From Streptomyces viridiviolaceus (GTDB lineage: Bacteria; Actinomycetota; Actinomycetes; Streptomycetales; Streptomycetaceae): 64,000 nt of DNA. The stretch lies in NCBI RefSeq assembly GCF_014650995.1, contig NZ_BMWA01000010.1, positions 104,241 through 168,240 on the forward strand, read 5' to 3'. Position numbers and translations under genes: made by a program. The notes under the pieces were generated by a model, which saw only the letters and a program-made list of their open reading frames with translations, ran no database searches and was not told where the DNA came from. This document shows, one piece after another, positions 15,941 to 23,404 of this stretch. Position 1 is the stretch's first letter, and every line of letters starts with the position of its first letter.

Positions 15941-17029
15941 ATGACGACCCGGAGCAGTACCACCGAAGTCAGCGAAGAACCCAGCCGAGCCGAGGACCGC
16001 GAGGGCTTCGACGAGATCCACATCCTCTGGATCTCCGAGGGCATGAGCTGCGACGGCGACACCGTCTCACTGACCGCCGCCGGCCAGCCCTCCATCGAGG
16101 ACCTGGTGCTCGGGCTCATCCCCGGCCTGCCGAAGGTGAACCTCGTCAACAAGGTGCTGTCCCCGAGCCTGGGCGGCGAGGACTTCCTCGCCCCCTACCG
16201 GGCGGCGGTACGCGGCGAGCTGGCCCCGTTCATCCTCGTCATCGAGGGCTCGATCCCCAACCAGAACATCATCGAGGGCGACGGCTACTGGACGTCCTTC
16301 GGCAACGACCCGGAGACCGGTGAGCCGCAGACCCTCAACTGGTGGATCGACCAACTGGCCCCCAGGGCCTGGGCGGTGGTGGCCGCCGGTACGTGCGCCA
16401 CCTTCGGCGGCATCCACGCCATGTCCGGCAACCCGACCGGCTGCATGGGCCTGGCCGACTACCTGGGCTGGGACTTCACCTCGCAGGGCGGGCTGCCCGT
16501 GGTGAACGTGCCCGGCTGCCCGATCCAGCCCGAGAACTTCATGGAGACCCTGATCTGGGTCCTCTACCATGCGGCCGGTTCCGCGCCCCCGCCCCCGCTG
16601 GACCACATGCTGCGCCCGCAGTGGCTGTTCGGCAAGACGGTGCACGAGGGCTGCGACCGCGGCGCGTACTACGAGCAGGCCGGCTTCGCCAAGGACTACA
16701 ACTCGCCCAAGTGCCTGGTGAAAACGGGCTGCTGGGGTCCCGTCGTCAACTGCAACGTGCCCAAGCGCGGCTGGATGGCCGGCATTGGCGGTTGCCCGAA
16801 CGTCGGCGGCATCTGCATCGGCTGCACGATGCCCGGCTTCCCCGACGCGTTCATGCCGTTCATGGACGAGCCCCCGGGCGGAACGCTGTCGTCGCTGGCC
16901 ATCAAGCCGTACGGGGCCGTCATCCGCCGGCTGCGCGGCATGACGAACGAGCTGGTCAACCACGAGCCCAAGTGGCGTCACAACAAGCGGAAGCTGACCA
17001 GCGGCTACAACCCGCGCTGGCGGCCCTGA
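15941..17029 (+). CDS. hhyS: [NiFe] hydrogenase small subunit, group 1h (high-affinity)
   Basis: A 362-aa iron-sulfur subunit. It lacks the Tat signal of ordinary membrane-bound uptake hydrogenases. The proximal cluster site reads EGMSCDGD, with one Cys followed by Asp instead of the usual Cys-x-x-Cys; together with GTCATFGG and VNVPGCPIQPEN this matches the 3Cys/1Asp proximal cluster known in O2-insensitive group 1h (old group 5) enzymes. Further ligands are in VHEGCDRGAYYEQAG, CLVKTGCWGP and GGCPNVGGICIGCTMPGFPD. It passes electrons from the NiFe site to the respiratory chain during oxidation of trace H2. The start follows a GGAGG that lies in the end of the preceding gene. Confidence 0.93.
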   Translation: MTTRSSTTEVSEEPSRAEDREGFDEIHILWISEGMSCDGDTVSLTAAGQPSIEDLVLGLIPGLPKVNLVNKVLSPSLGGEDFLAPYRAAVRGELAPFILVIEGSIPNQNIIEGDGYWTSFGNDPETGEPQTLNWWIDQLAPRAWAVVAAGTCATFGGIHAMSGNPTGCMGLADYLGWDFTSQGGLPVVNVPGCPIQPENFMETLIWVLYHAAGSAPPPPLDHMLRPQWLFGKTVHEGCDRGAYYEQAGFAKDYNSPKCLVKTGCWGPVVNCNVPKRGWMAGIGGCPNVGGICIGCTMPGFPDAFMPFMDEPPGGTLSSLAIKPYGAVIRRLRGMTNELVNHEPKWRHNKRKLTSGYNPRWRP

Positions 17030-17096
17030 CGCCGAGCGGACCGCGTCCCACCACCACCCACCCACACAGCGCCGACAGCGAGGGGCAGTACCACAG

Positions 17097-18890
17097 ATGA
17101 CCACCACCGAGGCCCGGCCCACGGAGCGCAAGCCGCCACAGCTCGTGGACATGTCCTGGGATCCGATCACGCGGATCATCGGGAACCTGGGCATCTACAC
17201 GAAGATCGACTTCGCCAACCGGGAAGTCGTGGAATGCCACAGCACCTCGTCGCTGTTCCGCGGCTACTCGGTGTTCATGAAGGGCAAGGATCCCCGCGAC
17301 GCGGGCTTCATCACGTCCCGGATCTGCGGCATCTGCGGCGACAACCACACCACCTGCTCCGACTACGCCCAGCAGATGGCCTACGGCGTCAAGCCGCCCC
17401 CGCTGGCCGACTACATCGTCAACCTCGGCGAAGCGGCCGAGTACATGTTCGACCACACGATCTTCCAGGACAACCTGGTCTTCGTGGACTTCTGCGAGGC
17501 GATGGTCAAGGCCACCAACCCCGGTGTACTGGCCCGCGCCGAACGCACCGAGTCCCCCCGCGGCGAGATCCACGGCTACCGGACGATCGCCGACATCATG
17601 CGGGCGTTCAACCCCTTCGAGGGCGCGGTGTACAAGGAAGCCCTCAAGATGAGCCGGGTCACCCGCGAGATGTTCTGTCTCATGGAAGGGCGGCACGTCC
17701 ACCCGTCCACGCTGTACCCCGGTGGCGTCGGCACGATGCCGCAGCCGACCGCCTTCACCGACTACCTCAGCCGGCTCATGCGGGTCATCGACTTCGTCAA
17801 GAAGGCCGTCGCCATGAACGACGACGTCTTCGACTTCTTCTACGAGGCGCTGCCCGGCTACGAGGAGGTCGGCCGCCGCCGCGTCCTGCTGGGCTGCTGG
17901 GGGGCCTTCCAGGACCCCCGGACCGTCGACTACCGGTACGAGACGATGAACACCTGGGGCAAGCAGATGTACGTCACCCCGGGCGTCATCGTCGACGGCG
18001 AGCTGATCACCAACAACCTCGTCGACATCAACCTGGGCCTGCGGATCCTGCTCGGCAGCTCGTACTACGAGGACTGGACGGGCGAACAGCCCTTCGTCAC
18101 CCACGACCCGCTCGGCAACCCCGTCGACATGCGCCACCCGTGGAACCAGACCACCGTCCCGGTCCCGCAGAAGCGCGACTTCGACGGCAAGTACAGCTGG
18201 GTGATGAGCCCGCGCTGGTACGACAAGGCCAGCGGCCAGCACCTCGCCCTCGACACCGGCGGCGGCCCGCTCGCCCGGCTGTGGTCGACGGCGCTGAGCG
18301 GCCTGGTCGACACCCCCTACGTGAAGGCCACGGGCACCAGTGTGCGCATCTCGCTGCCCAAGGGCGAGAAGCTGCCGGAGACGACCCTGGAATGGCGCAT
18401 CCCGCAGTGGAGCAACACCATCGAACGCGACCGCGCCCGGCCGTACTTCGTCGCCTACGCGGCCGCCATGGCCCTCCAGTTCCTGGAAGAGGCCATGGGG
18501 ATGGTGCGTGCGGGCGAGACCAAGGTCTTCGAGAACTACGAGGTGCCCGACGAGGCGATCGGCTGCGGCTTCCACGAGGCCGTGCGCGGTGTCCTCTCCC
18601 ACCACCTGGTGATCAAGGACAAGAAGATCGCCAACTACCACCCGTACCCGCCCACCCCGTGGAACGCCAGCCCCCGCGACATCTACGGCACCCCCGGCCC
18701 GTACGAGGACGCCGTCCAGGGGCAGCCCGTCTTCGAGGAGAACGGGCCCGACGACTTCAAGGGCGTCGACATCATGCGTACCGTGCGCAGCTTCGACCCG
18801 TGCCTGCCGTGCGGCGTGCACATGTACGTCGGCAAGGGCAGGACGCTGACCACGCTGCACTCGCCGACGTACGGGGCGAACCATGGCTGA
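17097..18890 (+). CDS. hhyL: [NiFe] hydrogenase large subunit, group 1h (high-affinity)
   Basis: A 597-aa catalytic subunit that carries the NiFe(CN)2CO centre and oxidises H2. The N-terminal ligand motif is SRICGICGDNHTTC and the C-terminal one DPCLPCGVHMYVGKG, giving the four metal-binding Cys. About 22 residues follow the conserved His, the peptide removed by a maturation protease once nickel is in place; a matching protease domain is encoded at 25723-27075. The gene follows the small subunit by 67 bases and overlaps the NifU-like gene by eight. The motif form is that of actinobacterial atmospheric-H2 oxidisers. Confidence 0.95.
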   Translation: MTTTEARPTERKPPQLVDMSWDPITRIIGNLGIYTKIDFANREVVECHSTSSLFRGYSVFMKGKDPRDAGFITSRICGICGDNHTTCSDYAQQMAYGVKPPPLADYIVNLGEAAEYMFDHTIFQDNLVFVDFCEAMVKATNPGVLARAERTESPRGEIHGYRTIADIMRAFNPFEGAVYKEALKMSRVTREMFCLMEGRHVHPSTLYPGGVGTMPQPTAFTDYLSRLMRVIDFVKKAVAMNDDVFDFFYEALPGYEEVGRRRVLLGCWGAFQDPRTVDYRYETMNTWGKQMYVTPGVIVDGELITNNLVDINLGLRILLGSSYYEDWTGEQPFVTHDPLGNPVDMRHPWNQTTVPVPQKRDFDGKYSWVMSPRWYDKASGQHLALDTGGGPLARLWSTALSGLVDTPYVKATGTSVRISLPKGEKLPETTLEWRIPQWSNTIERDRARPYFVAYAAAMALQFLEEAMGMVRAGETKVFENYEVPDEAIGCGFHEAVRGVLSHHLVIKDKKIANYHPYPPTPWNASPRDIYGTPGPYEDAVQGQPVFEENGPDDFKGVDIMRTVRSFDPCLPCGVHMYVGKGRTLTTLHSPTYGANHG

Positions 18891-19434
18891 GGCCGGTGCC
18901 GCACGGCTCGCGGACCCGGACGTCGAGGCCCGGCTCGCCCGGCTCGACGACCTGCTGGAAGGACTCCAGTCGGCACCCGGCCCGGCCACGCGCTCCGCGA
19001 CCGAGGCGGTACGGCTGCTGACCGAGGTCTACGGCGAGGCGCTGGCCCGCGTCCTGGACCACGCGGACGCACCTCTGGCCGAACGCCTCGCCGACGACGA
19101 GCTGCTGGGGCACCTGCTGGTGCTGCACGACATCCATCCCGAGCCCCCCGAACGCCGGGCGGCCCGCGCGGTGGAGCGGCTGCGGCCCGCCGTGCGGGAA
19201 CGGGGCGGCGACGTCGAGTGGGCAGGGGTGGAGGGGGGCGTGGCCCGAGTGCGGCTCACGTCGGCCGGCGGCTGTGGATCGGGGTGCGGCGGGGGAGGCG
19301 GCGAGGTCACCACCGCCGTCCGCGAAGCGGTGCTCGCCGTGGCTCCCGAGCTGACGGCCGTGGAGCCGCTGCCGGACACGCCCGCCCCCGCGTTCGTACC
19401 GCTGACCACGCTCACGCACCGGGGCGCCCGGTGA
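18883..19434 (+). CDS. NifU-like protein of the hydrogenase operon
   Basis: A 183-aa protein. The N-terminal 90 residues are helical with no recognised motif. The C-terminal half resembles the NifU C-terminal domain: VAGVEGGVARVRL, then a Cys pair in GGCGSGCGGGGG, then VTTAVREAVLAVAPELTAVE. Classical members use Cys-x-x-Cys; here the two Cys are three residues apart in a Gly-rich loop. A role in carrying an Fe-S cluster for the hydrogenase is likely by context. It starts inside the large subunit gene (8-base overlap) and overlaps the next gene by GTGA, so it is tightly coupled. Confidence 0.8.
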   Translation: MAEAGAARLADPDVEARLARLDDLLEGLQSAPGPATRSATEAVRLLTEVYGEALARVLDHADAPLAERLADDELLGHLLVLHDIHPEPPERRAARAVERLRPAVRERGGDVEWAGVEGGVARVRLTSAGGCGSGCGGGGGEVTTAVREAVLAVAPELTAVEPLPDTPAPAFVPLTTLTHRGAR

Positions 19435-20027
19435 CCACGGACGGAGCGCTGGCCCGCCTCATCCGCTCCTCGGCCGACCGCACGGCGGCTGTCGATGCGG
19501 AGACGTGCGACCTGTGTGCCGCGCCGGTCGCCGACGAGCACGCCCACCTGTACGACACCGGGCCGGAGCAGGTGCGCTGCGTCTGCGGCCCCTGCTCGGT
19601 GCTGTTCGCCGAGGCCGGGGCGGGCGACGGGCACTACCGGCCGGTGCCCCGGCGCCGGGTGCGGCTGCCCCGCGTCGACACGGCGCTGCTGGGCGTGCCG
19701 GTCGGCCTGGTCTTCTTCGTGCCGCGGGCCGACGGCACGGTCACCGCGCAGGGCCCGAGCCCGGCAGGGGCCATGCGGTGGGAGGTGGCTGCGGCCGCCT
19801 GGCAGCGGCTGACCGGCGTGTGTCCGCAGCTCGCCACCGTGGAACCCGACGTGGAGGCGTTGCTGGTGAACACTGTCCACGGCCTCGACCACCACTGGAT
19901 CGTGCCGATCGACGACTGCTACCGGATGGTCGCCGTCGTACGCCGGGAGTGGCGCGGTCTGTCGGGCGGAGGCCGGGTCTGGCCGTCCGTCGAGCAGTTC
20001 TTCGAGGACCTCACCGAGCGGCCATGA
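19431..20027 (+). CDS. DUF5947 family protein
   Basis: A 198-aa protein starting with GTG at 19431, in a 4-base overlap with the NifU-like gene. Near the N terminus are two Cys-x-x-Cys pairs (CDLCAAPV and CVCGPCSVLF), a layout suited to binding zinc or a redox metal. The remainder is a mixed alpha/beta domain with HHWIVPIDDCYRMV. The family is found in actinobacterial uptake hydrogenase operons and has no proven function. Four Cys in rubredoxin-like spacing make electron transfer or metal delivery possible. Confidence 0.8.
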   Translation: MTTDGALARLIRSSADRTAAVDAETCDLCAAPVADEHAHLYDTGPEQVRCVCGPCSVLFAEAGAGDGHYRPVPRRRVRLPRVDTALLGVPVGLVFFVPRADGTVTAQGPSPAGAMRWEVAAAAWQRLTGVCPQLATVEPDVEALLVNTVHGLDHHWIVPIDDCYRMVAVVRREWRGLSGGGRVWPSVEQFFEDLTERP

Positions 20028-20069
20028 GCACGCACTCCGCAGGGCGGAGGCGAGGAAGGAGCACACCCC

Positions 20070-20276
20070 ATGGGCAGCATCAGAGTGGGCCGGGCCCAGG
20101 CGAAACCCGACACGCCCCGGCACGTCGCCGGCATGCACCAGGGCAACAGGGGACGCTACGAGGACCAGACCGGGCACCACGAGGACGGCACCGCCGACGC
20201 GCGCCGCTCCACCGGGATCCACTGGAAGCGGCATGACGCCCTCGCGGAGACCATGCCGAACATCTCACCGGGATGA
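20070..20276 (+). CDS. Small hydrophilic protein of the hydrogenase operon
   Basis: A 68-aa basic, His-rich and Gly-rich protein. ATG at 20070 has AAGGAG at 20056-20061, 8 bases upstream. It contains several His (HVAGMHQGN, GHHEDGT, HWKRHD) and no hydrophobic core, so it may be unfolded alone or bind metal or a partner. It lies between the DUF5947 gene and the membrane microprotein, all in the same direction. I infer a hydrogenase accessory role from position only. Confidence 0.6.
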   Translation: MGSIRVGRAQAKPDTPRHVAGMHQGNRGRYEDQTGHHEDGTADARRSTGIHWKRHDALAETMPNISPG

Positions 20277-20301
20277 GACACAGCAGGGAGAAGTCGCCGC
20301 A

Positions 20302-20505
20302 ATGAAGAAGCACATGCGAGCACGAAGGCCGGCTGCCGTCGGCAGACGGGGCGGGACGAGCGGAAGGCGGGTCCTCAAGGCCGAGGCCGCCGTGATCGGC
20401 GGTCTGGCCGTGGCGTTGCTCCTGTGGGAGCTGCCCAGCCTGAGGCGGGAGGCGCGGATCTGGCGGATGGCCGGCGGCTTCCGCGCGGGCCACCGCTATC
20501 CGTGA
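20302..20505 (+). CDS. Single-span membrane microprotein (DUF6893-like)
   Basis: A 67-aa protein. A strongly basic N terminus (about residues 1-28) precedes one transmembrane helix (AVIGGLAVALLLWELP) and a short tail LRREARIWRMAG, the pattern of the tiny DUF6893-like proteins of Streptomyces. ATG at 20302 follows GGGAG; an upstream in-frame ATG at 20233 lacks a ribosome site. It would sit in the membrane with the basic end inside. In a hydrogenase operon whose subunits lack membrane anchors it could tether the enzyme or a partner. That is inference. Confidence 0.65.
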   Translation: MKKHMRARRPAAVGRRGGTSGRRVLKAEAAVIGGLAVALLLWELPSLRREARIWRMAGGFRAGHRYP

Positions 20506-20512
20506 GCCGGCC

Positions 20513-20869
20513 GTGCACGAACTGTCGATCGCTGCCGCGATCATCGAGCGGGCCGACGAGCTGGCCCGGGCGGACGGGACGGACGCCGTCTCGGCGGTCA
20601 CCGTCCGGGTCGGCGAGCTGGCGGGCGTCGTCCCCGACGCCCTGAGCTTCGCCTTCGAGGTGGCCCGCGACGGCACCGCCCTCGCCGGGGCCCGGCTCGT
20701 GGTCGAGCAGGTCCCCGCGCAGGCCTGGTGCGGCCCGTGTGCCGAGGGGTTCCCCGTGGGCATGCCCCCCTTCTTCTGGTGCCCGCGCTGCGACCGGCCC
20801 TCCACCGACCTGCGCAGCGGCCGGGAGCTGGAGATCGCCGGCATCGAGCCGTCACCGGCCTCCGCATAG
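20513..20869 (+). CDS. hypA: Hydrogenase maturation nickel metallochaperone HypA
   Basis: A 118-aa protein starting at GTG 20513 with the invariant MHELSIA beginning; His2 and Glu3 are the nickel ligands. The zinc loop carries two Cys pairs (WCGPCAEGF and FWCPRCDRP). It hands nickel to the large subunit together with HypB. It is the last gene of the rightward operon, 7 bases after the membrane microprotein gene, and ends just before a perfect palindromic terminator. Confidence 0.95.
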   Translation: MHELSIAAAIIERADELARADGTDAVSAVTVRVGELAGVVPDALSFAFEVARDGTALAGARLVVEQVPAQAWCGPCAEGFPVGMPPFFWCPRCDRPSTDLRSGRELEIAGIEPSPASA

Positions 20870-20872
20870 CCC

Positions 20873-20908
20873 GAGGGGCCCCGGCCGGCATGCCGGCCGG
20901 GGCCCCTC
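20873..20908. terminator. Perfect 36-bp palindrome between hypA and hypE
   Basis: Two 18-base arms, GAGGGGCCCCGGCCGGCA and its complement, meet without a loop. It starts 3 bases after the hypA stop and ends 9 bases before the hypE stop, so it ends transcription of both hydrogenase operons. Confidence 0.9.
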
Positions 20909-20917
20909 ACGTCCCGG

Positions 20918-21985
20918 TCAGCAGATACGCGGCAGCTGCTCGCCGAGCGGCAGATCCACCACCCGGGTGCCGCCGAGGCCGGTGGCGACCACGACCATGC
21001 CCGGATGCTCGGCGACGCACTCGCCGATCACCGCGGCCCCCGTGCCCTGGGGGTGGGCACGCATCGCGGCCAGCACCTCCTCCGCCGCCGCCGGGGGCAC
21101 GAAGGCGACCAGCCGGCCCTCATTGGCGACGTAAAGGGGGTCGAGCCCGAGGAAACCGCAGGCGTTCGCCACCGCGTCCGGCACCGGAATGGCCCGCTCC
21201 TGAAGCCGGACCCCGGTCCCGGAGGCCCGGGCGATCTCGTGGAGGGACGCCCCGAGGCCGCCCCTGGTGGGGTCGCGCAGCACATGGATGTCGGGCGTGA
21301 CGGCCAGCATCGCCGCCACCAGATCCGCGAGCGGCGCGGTGTCGCTGGCGACCTCCACCCCGAACTCCAGCCCCTCCCGGACGCTCATGATCGCCACCCC
21401 GTGCAGGCCGATCGGCCCGCTGACGACCACCACGTCCCCCGGCCGCGCACGCTGGGGCCGGATGTCCACCCCGTCCGGGACGAGCCCCACACCGGCGGTG
21501 GTGACGTACACACCGTCGCCGTGCCCGGCCTCCACCACCTTGGTGTCACCCGTGACGACGGTGACCCCGGCAGCCTCGGCCGCCGTTCCCATGGAGCGTG
21601 CGATCCGTTCGACGACCGTCAGCTCCACGCCCTCCTCCAGGATGAAGGCGGCGGAGAGATACGCGGGCCGGGCACCGCTCATCGCCAGGTCGTTGACGGT
21701 GCCGTTGACCGCGAGGTCACCCAGGCAGCCGCCGGGGAAGAACAGCGGCCTGACCACGTAGGAGTCGGTGGAGAAGGCCAGCCGCGCGCCGCCCAGTCCG
21801 AGGACGGCGGAGTCGGCGAGCGAGGCCAGGGTGGCGTTGCCGTAGGCGGGGACGAAGACCTGCTCCATCAGCTCCGCCGACAGCGCACCCCCTCCGCCGT
21901 GCCCCATCACCACGACCGGCTGGGCGCGCAGCGGGGCGGGACAGGTCCAGCCGGCCGGGTCGACCACATCGACATGTTCAGGCAA
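20918..21985 (-). CDS. hypE: Hydrogenase maturation protein HypE
   Basis: A 355-aa PurM/AIR-synthase-like protein. ATP-binding and fold motifs include MGHGGGGALSAELM near residue 27, DSYVVRPLFFPGG, GDLAVNGTVNDLAMSGA and VVTGDTKVV. It ends PRIC: the terminal Cys is where HypF places a carbamoyl group that HypE converts to thiocyanate, the source of the cyanide ligands of the active site. It starts inside the end of hypD (8-base overlap) and is the last gene of the leftward operon. Confidence 0.96.
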   Translation of the reverse strand: MPEHVDVVDPAGWTCPAPLRAQPVVVMGHGGGGALSAELMEQVFVPAYGNATLASLADSAVLGLGGARLAFSTDSYVVRPLFFPGGCLGDLAVNGTVNDLAMSGARPAYLSAAFILEEGVELTVVERIARSMGTAAEAAGVTVVTGDTKVVEAGHGDGVYVTTAGVGLVPDGVDIRPQRARPGDVVVVSGPIGLHGVAIMSVREGLEFGVEVASDTAPLADLVAAMLAVTPDIHVLRDPTRGGLGASLHEIARASGTGVRLQERAIPVPDAVANACGFLGLDPLYVANEGRLVAFVPPAAAEEVLAAMRAHPQGTGAAVIGECVAEHPGMVVVATGLGGTRVVDLPLGEQLPRIC

Positions 21986-23123
21986 CGGGGTTCATCTCCT
22001 CCCGCGCGGCCCGGGCGGCCTGCGGCGTCGGGGTGTCGTTCATCCGGCGGTACAGGTAGTAGGCCGCGCAGGCGCCCTCGCTGGAGACCATGGTGGCGCC
22101 GAGCGGGGTGCGCGGGGTGCAGGTCGTGCCGAAAGCGGCGCACTCCGTCGGCTTGATCAGCCCCTGGAGCACCTCGCCGCTGCGGCACTCGGCCGGCTCC
22201 TCGGTACGGATCCCGGTGACGTCGAAGCGGTGCTCGGCGTCGTACGCGCGGAAGGCGTCGGTCAGGCGCCAGCCACTGGACGGGATGCGCCCGATGCCAC
22301 GCCAGTTCCGGTCGGTGACCTCGAACACCTCCTCGATCATGCGGACGGCGGCCGGATTGCCGTTCTCGCGCACGGCACGCGCGTAGGCGTTCTCCACCCG
22401 GTGCTCGCCGCGTTCCAGCTGGCGGACCGCGCGGCGGATGCCCTCCAGGATGTCCAGCGGTTCGAAGCCGGTCACCACGATCGGAACGCCGTGCCGCTCG
22501 GCGAGCTCCGGGTACTCGGCCGTGCCCATCACGCTGCACACGTGCCCGGCGGCCAGGAAGCCCTGCACCCGGCAGGCGGGCGCCGTCATGATGGCCTCGA
22601 TGGCCGGGGGAACCCGCACGTGGGACACCAGGAGGCTGAAGTTGGTCAGGCCGAGGCGGCGCGCCTGGTGCACGGCCATCGCGTTGGCGGGGGCCGTGGT
22701 CTCGAAGCCGATGGCGAAGAAGACCACGTCCCGGTCCGGGTTGCGGCGGGCCAGCTCCAGGGCGTCGAGCGGCGAGTAGACCACCCGTACGTCGCCGCCC
22801 TCGCCCTTGACCCGGAACAGATCCCGGTCGGTGCCGGGCACACGGAGCATGTCACCGAAGGAGCAGAAGATCACCCCGGGGCGGGCGGCGATCTCCAGGG
22901 CCTTGTCGATGACGTCCAGGGGCGTGACACACACGGGGCAGCCGGGCCCGTGGATCAACTCCACCTCGTCGGGCAGCAGTTGGTCGATGCCGTGCCTGAT
23001 GATCGAATGGGTCTGCCCGCCGCACACCTCCATCAGGGCCCATGGCCGGGTGGCGGTGGCGCGGATCTCGTCCAGGAGCCGCCGGGCCAGAGAGGGGTCG
23101 TTGAACTCGTCGATGTACTTCAC
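21978..23123 (-). CDS. hypD: Hydrogenase maturation protein HypD
   Basis: A 381-aa iron-sulfur protein that, with HypC, assembles the Fe(CN)2CO unit. Family motifs are present in order: MEVCGGQTHSI, IHGPGCPVCVTP, IGFETTAPANA and the C-terminal 4Fe-4S Cys (CRSGEVLQG, TTCTPRTPLG). The length is normal. It overlaps hypC by four bases upstream (ATGA) and hypE by eight downstream. Confidence 0.96.
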   Translation of the reverse strand: MKYIDEFNDPSLARRLLDEIRATATRPWALMEVCGGQTHSIIRHGIDQLLPDEVELIHGPGCPVCVTPLDVIDKALEIAARPGVIFCSFGDMLRVPGTDRDLFRVKGEGGDVRVVYSPLDALELARRNPDRDVVFFAIGFETTAPANAMAVHQARRLGLTNFSLLVSHVRVPPAIEAIMTAPACRVQGFLAAGHVCSVMGTAEYPELAERHGVPIVVTGFEPLDILEGIRRAVRQLERGEHRVENAYARAVRENGNPAAVRMIEEVFEVTDRNWRGIGRIPSSGWRLTDAFRAYDAEHRFDVTGIRTEEPAECRSGEVLQGLIKPTECAAFGTTCTPRTPLGATMVSSEGACAAYYLYRRMNDTPTPQAARAAREEMNPVA

Positions 23124-23401
23124 GGGGTTCCCGCCTCCTTCGCCGCCTGCGCCCAGGCGTCGCCGAACTCCTCCTCCAGCAGGCCCAGTTCCTCGAAGAG
23201 CTTGAGGGAGGCCAGGGCCGACTCCTCGTCCAGGCGCTGGAGCGCGAACCCGACGTGGACGATGACGTACTCACCCACCCGCACGTCGGGCACGTACTCC
23301 AGACACGCCTGCTTCTGCACACCGCCGAAGTCGATCAGTCCGGTGAGCGGGTCGGTGCTGTCGTCGATGGCGACGACCTTGCCGGGCACTGCCAAACACA
23401 T
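23120..23401 (-). CDS. hypC: Hydrogenase maturation chaperone HypC
   Basis: A 93-aa OB-fold protein beginning MCLAVPGKVV; the Cys directly after the initiator Met is the essential ligand that carries the iron complex with HypD and contacts the large subunit. The core YVIVHVGFALQRLDE is characteristic. It follows hypF by only three bases and overlaps hypD by four. Confidence 0.96.
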   Translation of the reverse strand: MCLAVPGKVVAIDDSTDPLTGLIDFGGVQKQACLEYVPDVRVGEYVIVHVGFALQRLDEESALASLKLFEELGLLEEEFGDAWAQAAKEAGTP

Positions 23402-23404
23402 GGG

